Shown piece after piece: positions 25,383 through 41,380 of a stretch of 64,000 bases of DNA (its first letter is position 1; every line of letters begins with the position of its first letter). Below the pieces are notes generated by a model. That model was not told where the DNA came from. It did not search any database and was given only the letters and a program-made list of their open reading frames with translations. Source of the stretch: Arthrobacter bambusae (GTDB lineage: Bacteria; Actinomycetota; Actinomycetes; Actinomycetales; Micrococcaceae); contig NZ_JAHHZS010000001.1 in assembly GCF_022606295.1 (NCBI RefSeq), forward strand, positions 186,001 through 250,000, read 5' to 3'. The translations under genes and the position numbers were made by a program.

Positions 25383-25441
25383 GTTGCAGCTCTTTTGAGC
25401 GGGGACCCGGAAGACCGGCTTTATTCCCCGGAAGGAGGGTT

Positions 25442-26047
25442 ATGGCAACGCCAAGCAAGATCTCCGCAGTAGCTGAGATCACCAACGATTTCAAGGAATC
25501 GAACGCCGCTGTCCTGACCGAATACCGCGGGCTCTCTGTTGCACAGCTCAAGCAGCTGCGTGTTTCTCTCGGCCTGGACACCAAGTTCTCGGTCGTCAAG
25601 AACACCCTGACCGCCATTGCAGCCAAGGAAGCTGGTGTCGAAGCATTCGACGGTCAGCTCGCCGGCCCCACTGCAATCGCATTCATCAAGGGTGACGCGG
25701 TTGCTGCCGCCAAGAGCCTGACGGACTTTGCCAAGGCCAACAAGCAGCTGGTCATCAAGACCGGCTACTTCGAAGGCAAGGCACTGAACGCAGCAGAGGT
25801 TGCCGCACTGGCAGCCCTCGAGTCCCGTGAGCTGCAGCTCGCCAAGGTTGCAGGCATCCTCAAGGCACCTGCTGCCGCGGCTGCACGCATCATTGACGCT
25901 CTGCGCCTCAAGCTTGAAGAAGAGGGCGGCGCTGTAGCACCGGCCGCTGAAGAAGCACCGGCTGCCGAAGAGGCTCCCGCCGAGGCTGCTGCGGAAGAGG
26001 CTGCCGCTCCGGCTGAAGCCGCTGAAGCAGCAACCGAAGAGAACTAA
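25442..26047 (+). CDS. rplJ: 50S ribosomal protein L10
   Basis: L10 anchors the L12 dimers of the ribosomal stalk. The 201-residue protein begins MATPSKISAVAEITNDFKES and includes EYRGLSVAQLKQLR and KFSVVKNTLTAIA, typical of L10. A long C-terminal tail of about 35 residues rich in Ala, Glu and Pro follows the L12-binding helix (IIDALRLKLEEEGG), making it longer than the usual 165-180. GGAGGG lies 5 bp upstream of ATG 25442; the open frame upstream covers the leader and is not coding. Confidence 0.96.
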   Translation: MATPSKISAVAEITNDFKESNAAVLTEYRGLSVAQLKQLRVSLGLDTKFSVVKNTLTAIAAKEAGVEAFDGQLAGPTAIAFIKGDAVAAAKSLTDFAKANKQLVIKTGYFEGKALNAAEVAALAALESRELQLAKVAGILKAPAAAAARIIDALRLKLEEEGGAVAPAAEEAPAAEEAPAEAAAEEAAAPAEAAEAATEEN

Positions 26048-26122
26048 GTTCTCCCCACTCAAACTGCGGTGCAGTAACGGACGACGTCCGTGGCGGCACC
26101 ACCTAAAGGAAGGACGCCAAAC

Positions 26123-26500
26123 ATGGCGAAGCTCAGCAACGAAGAGCTCATTGAAGCTTTCAAGGAACTGACCATCATCGAGCTCTCCGAGTTCGTCAAG
26201 CTCTTCGAAGAGACCTTCGAAGTTACCGCTGCTGCTGTTGCAGTCGCCGGCCCTGCCGGTGGCGCTGCTGCTGAAGAGGCCGAAGAGAAGACTGAATTCG
26301 ATGTCGTCCTCGAAGCTGCCGGTGACAAGAAGATCGCAGTGATCAAGGAAGTCCGCGCCATCACCTCCCTCGGCCTCAAGGAAGCCAAGGACCTGGTTGA
26401 CGGTGCACCGAAGGCTGTTCTCGAAGGCGCCACCAAGGAAGCCGCTGAGAAGGCCAAGGAGCAGCTCGAAGCTGCCGGCGCCACGGTTACTGTCAAGTAA
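26123..26500 (+). CDS. rplL: 50S ribosomal protein L7/L12
   Basis: L12 is the multicopy stalk protein that recruits translation factors. The 125-residue protein has the N-terminal dimerisation domain ([20 protein letters not shown]), an Ala/Glu hinge around residues 35-52, and the C-terminal factor-binding domain [20 protein letters not shown] to [10 protein letters not shown]. The ATG at 26123 has AAGGAAGGA upstream; the frame opening at 26090 is not used. It lies 75 bp behind rplJ and ends at a strong terminator. Confidence 0.97.
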   Translation: MAKLSNEELIEAFKELTIIELSEFVKLFEETFEVTAAAVAVAGPAGGAAAEEAEEKTEFDVVLEAAGDKKIAVIKEVRAITSLGLKEAKDLVDGAPKAVLEGATKEAAEKAKEQLEAAGATVTVK

Positions 26501-26512
26501 CTCGGCTTTTCG

Positions 26513-26548
26513 GGAAGCCCCGTCCGGATTCGTCCGGGCGGGGCTTCC
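26513..26548 (+). terminator. Intrinsic terminator of rplJL
   Basis: A 15-bp stem with one G-U pair (GGAAGCCCCGTCCGG / CCGGGCGGGGCTTCC) and a 6-nt loop starts 12 bp after rplL. The core CCGTCCGG-ATTCGT-CCGGGCGG nearly repeats that of the rplKA terminator. Confidence 0.87.
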
Positions 26549-26564
26549 TGCATTTAAGGGCAAC

Positions 26565-26619
26565 GCGGGGTCACTTACGGCCCATTGGGGGATGCCGGAT
26601 GGGCCGTAAGTGACCCCGC
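26565..26619. repeat. Perfect 21-bp inverted repeat (REP-like palindrome)
   Basis: Two perfectly complementary 21-bp arms (GCGGGGTCACTTACGGCCCAT and its complement on the right) are separated by 13 nt. It lies between rplL (plus) and the convergent ybaK (minus), after the rplL terminator. There is no U-tract. It could be a bidirectional terminator for ybaK or a dispersed intergenic palindrome. Confidence 0.85.
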
Positions 26620-26638
26620 CCTGCGTTTGTTGGAAGGC

Positions 26639-27106
26639 TCAGATCGGGTCGCTGATGTCGGCGACGACGGCCTCCAGCGCAGCGGCCAGTTCGTCGGCGT
26701 TGACGAACGCGCTGAATCCGTGTTCGCCTGCGCCCATGGAGATCCGGCGTCCCGTGATGCTGGCATCGGCATAAACCGGCCAAGGCGTCGTACTTCCCAG
26801 CGGCGTGATGGTGCCGCGCTCATAGCCAGTTGCCTCGAAGGCGACCTCGGCGGAGGGCATGGACAGCTTGTTGACGCCCAGGAGGGCGCGCAACTTGGGC
26901 CAGGAGATTTGCCGGTCACCCGGAACCAACGCGAAAAGGAACGTGCCATCCCGGTGCTTGACCACAAGCGACTTCACGATGTCCGCCGGTGTGATCCCCA
27001 TGATGCGGGCCGCGTCCTCAAGGCTGCTTGCCGCCGCCCGCTCCACGAGGTGGACCCCAAGTCCGCGGTTGGCCGCGTCGGCGAGGAATCGCTCAGTGCC
27101 CCGCAT
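26639..27106 (-). CDS. ybaK: YbaK/EbsC-family Cys-tRNA(Pro) deacylase-like protein
   Basis: The 155-residue protein is a YbaK fold: an N-terminal region ERAAASSLEDAARIMGI, the substrate-pocket strand IVKSLVVKHRDGTFLFALVPG with the conserved lysine, and EVAFEATGYERGTITPLG, a family hallmark. YbaK enzymes hydrolyse mischarged Cys-tRNA(Pro) in trans, protecting translation accuracy. It is monocistronic, convergent to rplL and 52 bp beyond the thiolase stop on the same strand, so it may also be read from the thiolase promoter. Confidence 0.9.
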   Translation of the reverse strand: MRGTERFLADAANRGLGVHLVERAAASSLEDAARIMGITPADIVKSLVVKHRDGTFLFALVPGDRQISWPKLRALLGVNKLSMPSAEVAFEATGYERGTITPLGSTTPWPVYADASITGRRISMGAGEHGFSAFVNADELAAALEAVVADISDPI

Positions 27107-27158
27107 TCATGCACCCTTTCCGTTCATGGCTCTTCCCGCTTCGGAACTCACCGAATAA

Positions 27159-28370
27159 CTAGTCGCGGTAGAGAAGCAGGGCTTCGCCCTGGCCGCCGCC
27201 ACCACAAAGTGCCACCGCCGCTTTGCCCGTGCCGCGGCGCTTCAACTCGTGGGCCGCATGAAGGGCAAGCCGCGCTCCTGAGGCCCCAATCGGGTGCCCG
27301 ATCGCAATTGCACCGCCATGGATATTGCACTTCTCCAAGGGGTAGTCCAGATCCTTCAAGGACTGCACCGCCACCGAACCGAAGGCTTCGTTGATCTCGA
27401 TGAAGTCGAGGTCGGCCGTTGTCCACCCCGCCCGGTCCAGCGCATGCCGTATCGCGTTGGAAGGCTGCGAATGCAGGCTGTTGTCAGGTCCCGCTACTTG
27501 GCCGGGTTTCCCGACGACGGCAAGGTATTCCAGGCCGTTCTCCTCGGCGAAGCGCCGGCTCGTGAGCACGAGTGCGGAGGCGCCGTCGGACAGGGGAGAG
27601 GAGTTGCCCGCGGTGATGGTTCCGTCGGTCGCAAAGGCGCCCTTCAAAGGGGCGAGGGTCTCGAGCGTGGTCTGGGGACGGACGCCTTCGTCGCTTGTCA
27701 GCACCAAGGGTTCCCCCTTGCGCTGCTTGACGCTGATGGGCGTGATCTCGCCGTCGAACACTCCTTGCCCGGCAGCCGCGGCCGCACGCTGGTGCGAAGC
27801 GGCGGCCACTTCATCCTGGGACCGGCGGTCGATGCCGAGCGAGAGGTTCTTGATTTCGGTGGACAGGCCCATGGACTGGCCGTCGAACGCGTCCGTGAGG
27901 CCGTCATGGGCCGCGACGTCGAGTGCCTGGATCGCGCCGTAGCTCCACCCTTGCCTCGAACCGGGCAGCAGGTGGGGCGCGCGGCTCATCGATTCCTGGC
28001 CGCCGGCAACCACGACGGCGGCGTCGCCGCTGCGGATCATGCGAGCGGCATCGATCACGGCAGTGAGTCCGGAGAGGCATACCTTGTTGATGGTCACCGC
28101 CGGGATGTTCCAGCCGATTCCGGCGGCGATGGCGCTTTGCCGCGCCGGGTTCTGGCCGGCGCCGGCCTGCAGGACCTGCCCCATAATCACTGCGTCCACT
28201 TGGTCCGCAGTGAGTCCGCTTGCCGCAATGGCGCCTGAAATGGCGTGAGCACCGAGCTCGACGGCGGTGAACCCGGCCAGTTGCCCGTTCAACCGTCCCT
28301 GTGGGGTACGGCTGGCGGAAAGGATGACAACGTCGTTGTTGTTGTCCGCTGTTTCTGAGGGGGTGCTCAT
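27159..28370 (-). CDS. Acetyl-CoA C-acetyltransferase (thiolase)
   Basis: The 403-residue thiolase condenses or cleaves acetoacetyl-CoA, or acts in beta-oxidation. Catalytic residues are all present: Cys98 in NKVCLSGLTA, His359 in AIAIGHPIGASGAR and Cys389 in ALCGGGGQG; also EINEAFGSVAVQSL. The biosynthetic (AtoB/PhaA-like) type is suggested by length and by close similarity to the NKVC signature. Start ATG 28370 (MSTPSE) has GGAAGAG 8 bp upstream; an ATG six codons earlier lacks one. It diverges from rpoB. Confidence 0.92.
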   Translation of the reverse strand: MSTPSETADNNNDVVILSASRTPQGRLNGQLAGFTAVELGAHAISGAIAASGLTADQVDAVIMGQVLQAGAGQNPARQSAIAAGIGWNIPAVTINKVCLSGLTAVIDAARMIRSGDAAVVVAGGQESMSRAPHLLPGSRQGWSYGAIQALDVAAHDGLTDAFDGQSMGLSTEIKNLSLGIDRRSQDEVAAASHQRAAAAAGQGVFDGEITPISVKQRKGEPLVLTSDEGVRPQTTLETLAPLKGAFATDGTITAGNSSPLSDGASALVLTSRRFAEENGLEYLAVVGKPGQVAGPDNSLHSQPSNAIRHALDRAGWTTADLDFIEINEAFGSVAVQSLKDLDYPLEKCNIHGGAIAIGHPIGASGARLALHAAHELKRRGTGKAAVALCGGGGQGEALLLYRD

Positions 28371-28767
28371 TTTCTCTCTTCCGATCAAGGGTGGTGAGCC
28401 TAGGTTACCGTGGGGTACATCACCTCTCCATTCAACGATGGAGCCCGGGACAACATTCCACCCACCGTGCCCGCATAGGTGCCTGCAGCAACGGTGCTTG
28501 CATTCAGGCGAGATGTGGGGTAGACAGGTGGGTTGATTTGCCGTATTGTGGATATTTGCGTCTTCCCTGTTAACCTTCAGCCTTCATATAGCGGTGGGCT
28601 TTACCTCTCAGCTGCGCCATCGACGTGCCGTTTAGAACGAGCATGGTCTTGGCCAGCGGGGGTCCCGGGTCATATAGCGGAACCGGAAAGGTACACTGCG
28701 GATTCAATCTGCAGGGTGCAAGCGGGGGAGATCTGAAAACGCCTGAAGGTCTGTGGAAGGATCCCTC
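28371..28767. other. Divergent intergenic region thiolase / rpoB
   Basis: This 397-bp stretch has no credible gene. It should hold the rpoBC promoter and a leader. An exact 11-bp direct repeat TCATATAGCGG occurs at 28584-28594 and 28670-28680, both containing an ATATAG word that could serve as tandem -10 elements; only the second has a possible -35 (TTGGCC, 17 bp upstream). I would not name a start point. Confidence 0.5.
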
Positions 28768-32274
<3,507 letters not shown>

Positions 32275-32377
32275 ACAGCAGCTCTGGCTGGCGGTGCAGA
32301 CCGCCAGCCAAGGCAGCTGCCTCTTTCCGTAAACCCAAGACTTCAGAATTTAGAGAACAAGAGAGAACAGGGACCAT

Positions 32378-36277
<3,900 letters not shown>

Positions 36278-36361
36278 CGCCGATCAGGGCGGCCCCTTTC
36301 GTGTCGCGTTCCGCGCCACGTAGGGACCCTGCCGCCCTGCTCTTAGTGTGCAAGTCAAGGT

Positions 36362-36394
36362 AAGGACCCCGTACTCAGCGAGTGCGGGGTCCTT
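36362..36394 (+). terminator. Intrinsic terminator of rpoBC
   Basis: A 14-bp stem with one G-U pair (AAGGACCCCGTACT / AGTGCGGGGTCCTT) and loop CAGCG, followed by CCCGTTTGG, lies 85 bp after rpoC. Confidence 0.82.
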
Positions 36395-36457
36395 CCCGTT
36401 TGGCGCCCGACGACGGCGGGCGGCACCCGCCGTCGTGGTTCGCTCCTTTACACCCGA

Positions 36458-36487
36458 TTAAGGCTCTAGATCAAGCCATGCTAGAAT
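36458..36487 (+). promoter_or_regulatory. Candidate promoter of the str operon (rpsL-rpsG-fusA)
   Basis: TAGAAT (-10, 5 of 6) is preceded by TTAAGG (-35, weak) at 18 bp. The local sequence is much more AT-rich than the surroundings, which supports a promoter here. Confidence 0.5.
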
Positions 36488-36727
36488 TTTGGTAATTGTT
36501 CTGTGTGGCAGTGGATGAAGGCCGCCGCAGCATCATTTCGGTTTTGTTCTCATGATGCTGGGTGGAGCCTGTTTCCGGGTTGCGGGCTACGTGCGCAACG
36601 AATGCCGCACTTTTGCACGCCCACCGGGTCTTCGGGCCAGGGCCGCATGGACAACGCCAAAGCTCTCACGCAAACACAGGCCAACGCCTGGGCGCGGAGC
36701 AGAGATCAACCAACGGAGAACACGAAA

Positions 36728-37102
36728 GTGCCTACGATTAACCAGCTGGTCCGCAAGGGCCGCACGCCGAAGGTCTCCAAGACCAAGGCTCCCGCGCTTA
36801 AGGGCAGCCCGATGCGCCGCGGTGTTTGCACCCGCGTTTACACGACCACCCCGAAGAAGCCGAACTCGGCTCTCCGTAAGGTTGCACGTGTGCGCCTCAA
36901 CGGTGGCGTTGAAGTTACCGCCTACATCCCCGGTGTTGGCCACAACCTCCAGGAGCACTCCATCGTGCTGGTCCGTGGTGGTCGTGTGAAGGACCTCCCG
37001 GGTGTCCGTTACAAGATCGTCCGTGGTGCCCTCGATACCCAGGGTGTCAAGAACCGCAAGCAGGCCCGCAGCCGCTACGGCGCAAAGATGGAGAAGAAGT
37101 AA
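36728..37102 (+). CDS. rpsL: 30S ribosomal protein S12
   Basis: S12 controls decoding accuracy and is the streptomycin-resistance locus. The 124-residue protein starts at GTG 36728 (reads [12 protein letters not shown]) with GGAG 9 bp upstream. Wild-type lysines are present at 43 ([12 protein letters not shown]) and 88 (GRVKDLPGV), which predicts streptomycin sensitivity at this locus. It is the first gene of the str operon, with rpsG starting 1 bp after its stop. Confidence 0.98.
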   Translation: MPTINQLVRKGRTPKVSKTKAPALKGSPMRRGVCTRVYTTTPKKPNSALRKVARVRLNGGVEVTAYIPGVGHNLQEHSIVLVRGGRVKDLPGVRYKIVRGALDTQGVKNRKQARSRYGAKMEKK

Positions 37103-37103
37103 T

Positions 37104-37574
37104 ATGCCTCGCAAGGGTCCGGCCCCGAAGCGGCCGCTAGTTTCCGATCCCGTTTACGGTTCCCCGTTGGTCACCCAGCTGATCAACAAGGTTCTGATCG
37201 ACGGCAAGAAGTCCACCGCAGAGCGCATCGTTTACGGCGCACTCGAAGGTGCACGCGCCAAGTCCGGTGGCGACCCCGTCGCCGCCCTCAAGAAGGCAAT
37301 GGACAACGTCAAGCCTTCCCTCGAAGTTCGCTCCCGCCGTGTCGGTGGCGCAACCTACCAGGTTCCCGTTGAGGTCAAGCCGGGCCGCTCCACCGCCCTC
37401 GCTCTCCGCTGGCTGGTCGGCTACTCCAAGGCCCGCCGCGAGAAGACGATGACCGAGCGCCTCCAGAACGAAATCCTGGATGCGTCCAACGGTCTCGGTG
37501 CCGCTGTGAAGCGTCGCGAAGACACCCACAAGATGGCCGAGTCGAACAAGGCCTTCGCACACTACCGCTGGTAA
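37104..37574 (+). CDS. rpsG: 30S ribosomal protein S7
   Basis: S7 nucleates assembly of the 30S head. The 156-residue protein begins [20 protein letters not shown] and carries the signature [18 protein letters not shown] and [20 protein letters not shown]. Its ATG comes 1 bp after the rpsL stop, so the two are coupled. fusA follows after 68 bp. Confidence 0.98.
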   Translation: MPRKGPAPKRPLVSDPVYGSPLVTQLINKVLIDGKKSTAERIVYGALEGARAKSGGDPVAALKKAMDNVKPSLEVRSRRVGGATYQVPVEVKPGRSTALALRWLVGYSKARREKTMTERLQNEILDASNGLGAAVKRREDTHKMAESNKAFAHYRW

Positions 37575-37642
37575 AACTTCCCGTACGCCGCCGGCTCCTT
37601 GAGCTGGCGGCGAACGTGTAGTCCATCCGAAAGGGAGACACC

Positions 37643-39757
37643 GTGGCACAGGACGTGCTTACCGACCTTAGCAAGGTCCGCAACATCGGCATCATGGCCC
37701 ACATCGATGCCGGCAAGACCACCACCACCGAGCGCATCCTGTTCTACACGGGTGTGAACCACAAGATCGGCGAAACGCACGACGGCGCTTCGACGACCGA
37801 CTGGATGGAACAGGAAAAGGAACGCGGCATCACCATCACGTCTGCCGCCGTGACCTGCTTCTGGGACAAGAACCAGATCAACATCATCGACACCCCGGGC
37901 CACGTGGACTTCACGGTCGAGGTTGAGCGCTCGCTGCGCGTTCTCGACGGCGCCGTTGCTGTCTTCGATGGCAAGGAAGGCGTTGAGCCGCAGTCCGAGA
38001 CTGTTTGGCGCCAGGCCGACAAGTACAACGTGCCGCGTATCTGCTTCGTCAACAAGATGGACAAGCTCGGCGCTGACTTCTACTTCACCGTAGACACCAT
38101 CATCAGCCGCCTCGGCGCCAAGCCGCTGGTTCTCCAGCTGCCGATCGGTTCAGAGAACGACTTCATCGGCGTCGTGGATCTCCTTGAGATGCGCGCACTG
38201 GTGTGGCCGGGCGATGCCAAGGGTGACGTCACCATGGGTGCCAAGTACGAGGTCCAGGAGATCCCCGCCGATCTCCAGGCCAAGGCTGAGGAATACCGTG
38301 CACAGCTCGTTGAGACTGTTGCCGAGGCTTCCGAAGAACTCATGGAGAAGTACCTCGACGGTGAAGAACTCACTGTCGAGGAGCTCAAGGCCGGCATCCG
38401 CAAGATGACCATCAACTCCGAGCTCTACCCGGTTCTCTGTGGTTCTGCGTTCAAGAACCGCGGCGTACAGCCGATGCTGGATGCTGTTGTCGACTTCCTG
38501 CCGAACCCGCTCGACGTCCCGCCCATGGTCGGTCACGACCCGCGCGACGAAGAGAAGGAGCTCACCCGCAAGCCTTCCGCCGAAGAGCCGTTCTCGGCCC
38601 TGGCGTTCAAGATTGCGGCGCACCCCTTCTTCGGCCAGCTCACCTTCATCCGCGTGTACTCCGGTCACGTGGAAGCAGGCGCCCAGGTGGTCAACTCCAC
38701 CAAGGGCAAGAAGGAGCGCATCGGCAAGCTGTTCCAGATGCACGCCAACAAGGAAATGCCTGTTGAAGGCGCTACCGCTGGCCACATCTACGCAGCGATC
38801 GGTCTGAAGGACACCACCACGGGCGACACCCTGTGCGACGCGAACAACCAGATCGTCCTCGAGTCCATGAGCTTCCCGGAGCCCGTGATCTCGGTTGCCA
38901 TCGAGCCGAACACCAAGGGTGACCAGGAGAAGCTCTCCACGGCCATCCAGAAGCTCTCCGCTGAGGACCCGACCTTCCAGGTCTCCCTCAACGAGGACAC
39001 CGGCCAGACCATCATCGCCGGCATGGGCGAGCTCCACCTGGACATCCTGGTGGACCGCATGCGCCGCGAATTCAAGGTCGAGGCAAACGTCGGGAAGCCG
39101 CAGGTTGCCTACCGCGAAACCATCAAGCGCGCTGTAGAGCGTCACGACTACACGCACAAGAAGCAGACCGGTGGTTCGGGTCAGTTCGCAAAGATCCAGA
39201 TCGCCATCGAGCCGATGGACACCGCCGACGGCGAGCTCTACGCGTTCGAGAACAAGGTCACCGGTGGCCGCGTGCCCCGCGAGTACATCCCGTCCGTTGA
39301 CGCGGGCATCCAGGATGCACTCAACGACGGCGTTCTGGCCGGCTACCCGGTTGTCGGCATCAAGGCCACGCTGATTGACGGCGCGTACCACGATGTTGAC
39401 TCCTCGGAAATGGCGTTCAAGATCGCCGGCCGTATGGCTTTCAAGGAAGCCGCACGCAAGGCGAACCCGGTTCTGCTCGAACCGCTGATGGATGTTGAGG
39501 TCCGCACCCCTGAGGAATACATGGGTGAAGTTATCGGTGACCTGAACTCCCGCCGTGGCCAGATGCAGTCCATGGAAGATGCCGCTGGCGTCAAGGTGAT
39601 CCGTGCGCACGTTCCGCTGTCCGGCATGTTCGGCTACATCGGTGACCTGCGTTCGAAGACCCAGGGTCGCGCTGTGTACTCCATGACGTTCAACAGCTAC
39701 GCCGAGGTCCCGAAGGCAGTTGCCGACGAGATCATCCAGAAGACCCGCGGCGAGTAA
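37643..39757 (+). CDS. fusA: Elongation factor G
   Basis: EF-G is the translocation GTPase. The 704-residue protein has the G1 loop [13 protein letters not shown] (about 19-31), the switch [23 protein letters not shown], the G4 [12 protein letters not shown] and the later domains including [14 protein letters not shown]. Start GTG 37643 ([14 protein letters not shown]) is preceded by AAAGGGAG. It is the third gene of the str operon; tuf follows after 236 bp. Confidence 0.98.
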   Translation: MAQDVLTDLSKVRNIGIMAHIDAGKTTTTERILFYTGVNHKIGETHDGASTTDWMEQEKERGITITSAAVTCFWDKNQINIIDTPGHVDFTVEVERSLRVLDGAVAVFDGKEGVEPQSETVWRQADKYNVPRICFVNKMDKLGADFYFTVDTIISRLGAKPLVLQLPIGSENDFIGVVDLLEMRALVWPGDAKGDVTMGAKYEVQEIPADLQAKAEEYRAQLVETVAEASEELMEKYLDGEELTVEELKAGIRKMTINSELYPVLCGSAFKNRGVQPMLDAVVDFLPNPLDVPPMVGHDPRDEEKELTRKPSAEEPFSALAFKIAAHPFFGQLTFIRVYSGHVEAGAQVVNSTKGKKERIGKLFQMHANKEMPVEGATAGHIYAAIGLKDTTTGDTLCDANNQIVLESMSFPEPVISVAIEPNTKGDQEKLSTAIQKLSAEDPTFQVSLNEDTGQTIIAGMGELHLDILVDRMRREFKVEANVGKPQVAYRETIKRAVERHDYTHKKQTGGSGQFAKIQIAIEPMDTADGELYAFENKVTGGRVPREYIPSVDAGIQDALNDGVLAGYPVVGIKATLIDGAYHDVDSSEMAFKIAGRMAFKEAARKANPVLLEPLMDVEVRTPEEYMGEVIGDLNSRRGQMQSMEDAAGVKVIRAHVPLSGMFGYIGDLRSKTQGRAVYSMTFNSYAEVPKAVADEIIQKTRGE

Positions 39758-39993
39758 TCACCGACGGATAAACCAGGATGCTGGCCCGTTCCCGGGAAAG
39801 CATTCAGTGCAGGCGCCGGGCTGTAGCCCAGGCCGCAGTCCGGCTCCTGCGCGAACAGACTCCAGGTACCGGCATTGGTCCCTGAATCTGCAATTTCACC
39901 AAATCCAAAGCCCCCAAGTAGACTTGCTGGAGTTTCTGCCGCGAAAAGCGCGGCCGAGAAGCAACTCACTTGAAATCGTTCTAGGAGGAACCT

Positions 39994-41184
39994 GTGGCAA
40001 AGGCAAAGTTCGAGCGGACTAAGCCGCACGTCAACATCGGCACCATTGGTCACGTTGACCACGGTAAGACGACGCTGACTGCCGCCATTTCCAAGGTGCT
40101 GTACGACAAGTACCCCACTCTCAACGAGCAGCGCGACTTCGCGTCGATTGACTCTGCTCCGGAAGAGCGCCAGCGTGGTATTACCATCAACATCTCCCAC
40201 GTTGAGTACCAGACCGAGAAGCGCCACTACGCACACGTAGACGCTCCGGGTCACGCTGACTACATCAAGAACATGATCACCGGTGCTGCCCAGATGGACG
40301 GTGCGATCCTCGTGGTTGCCGCCACTGACGGCCCGATGGCTCAGACCCGCGAGCACGTTCTGCTCGCCCGCCAGGTTGGTGTTCCCTACCTGCTGGTCGC
40401 GCTGAACAAGTCCGACATGGTTGACGACGAAGAGCTTCTCGACCTCGTTGAAATGGAAGTTCGTGAGCTGCTCAGCGCTCAGGGCTTCGACGGCGACGAC
40501 GCTCCGGTTGTGCGTGTTTCCGGCCTCAAGGCACTCGAAGGCGACCCGGTTTGGGTCAAGTCCGTCGAGGACCTCATGGAAGCTGTCGACAACTCGGTTC
40601 CGGACCCCGTTCGTGACCGCGACAAGCCGTTCCTGATGCCGATCGAAGACGTCTTCACGATCACCGGCCGTGGCACCGTTGTTACGGGTCGCGCCGAGCG
40701 CGGTACCCTCGCGATCAACTCTGAAGTTGAAATCGTTGGTATCCGTCCGGTCCAGAAGACCACCGTTACCGGTATCGAGATGTTCCACAAGCAGCTCGAC
40801 GAAGCATGGGCTGGCGAGAACTGTGGCCTCCTGCTCCGCGGTCTGAAGCGCGACGACGTCGAGCGTGGCCAGGTTGTCGTCAAGCCGGGTTCCATCACCC
40901 CGCACACCGACTTCGAGGCCAACGTCTACATCCTTTCCAAGGACGAAGGCGGACGTCACAACCCGTTCTACTCGAACTACCGCCCGCAGTTCTACTTCCG
41001 TACCACGGACGTAACCGGCGTTATCACCCTGCCGGAAGGCACGGAAATGGTTATGCCTGGCGACAACACTGAGATGACCGTTGAGCTCATCCAGCCGATC
41101 GCTATGGAAGAGGGCCTCGGCTTCGCAATCCGTGAAGGTGGCCGCACCGTTGGTTCGGGACGTGTCACCAAGATCCTCAAGTAG
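39994..41184 (+). CDS. tuf: Elongation factor Tu
   Basis: EF-Tu delivers aminoacyl-tRNA to the ribosome. The 396-residue protein has G1 [14 protein letters not shown], switch [22 protein letters not shown] and G4 [19 protein letters not shown], with domains II and III complete to [11 protein letters not shown]. Start GTG 39994 has AGGAGG 6 bp upstream, one of the strongest ribosome sites in the window. The 236-bp gap to fusA leaves room for a separate tuf promoter, which I could not place. A very strong terminator follows. Confidence 0.98.
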   Translation: MAKAKFERTKPHVNIGTIGHVDHGKTTLTAAISKVLYDKYPTLNEQRDFASIDSAPEERQRGITINISHVEYQTEKRHYAHVDAPGHADYIKNMITGAAQMDGAILVVAATDGPMAQTREHVLLARQVGVPYLLVALNKSDMVDDEELLDLVEMEVRELLSAQGFDGDDAPVVRVSGLKALEGDPVWVKSVEDLMEAVDNSVPDPVRDRDKPFLMPIEDVFTITGRGTVVTGRAERGTLAINSEVEIVGIRPVQKTTVTGIEMFHKQLDEAWAGENCGLLLRGLKRDDVERGQVVVKPGSITPHTDFEANVYILSKDEGGRHNPFYSNYRPQFYFRTTDVTGVITLPEGTEMVMPGDNTEMTVELIQPIAMEEGLGFAIREGGRTVGSGRVTKILK

Positions 41185-41234
41185 TTTCTACTTGTAGATC
41201 GGTGGAGCACCGGCCGCCTGGCGTCCGGTAGCAA

Positions 41235-41280
41235 AGCAAAAAAGAACCCTGTCACTATCGTGGCGGGGTTCTTTTTTGCT
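41235..41280 (+). terminator. Strong intrinsic terminator of tuf
   Basis: A 20-bp stem with two G-U pairs and a 6-nt loop: the A-rich left arm AGCAAAAAAGAACCC pairs with GGGTTCTTTTTTGCT. The six-U run makes this the best rho-independent terminator of the window. Confidence 0.93.
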
Positions 41281-41380
41281 ATCGTTCATCCATCGAATGG
41301 ATTAATGGCGGATTGTGGATCCTTGAATTTGCGGATCCGCAGCCCGTGCCGCTTCGTCGCCCCTGGACAGGAGATCAGGA

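Larger units (their letters stand above)
36278..36727. other. Intergenic region rpoC / rpsL
   Basis: This 450-bp gap contains the rpoBC terminator (36362-36394), a candidate str-operon promoter (36458-36487) and a leader of about 235 nt before rpsL. The leader has an open frame joined in phase to rpsL, but it lacks a start with a ribosome site and does not match S12, so I read it as untranslated. Confidence 0.6.

Noticed and set aside
28391..28736. Short frames in the rpoB upstream region
   Set aside because: Frames overlap each other, lack ribosome sites and show no hydrophobic or conserved pattern.
36503..36727. 75-codon in-frame extension upstream of rpsL
   Set aside because: S12 always starts near MPTINQL; the extension is leader sequence with a promoter directly upstream.
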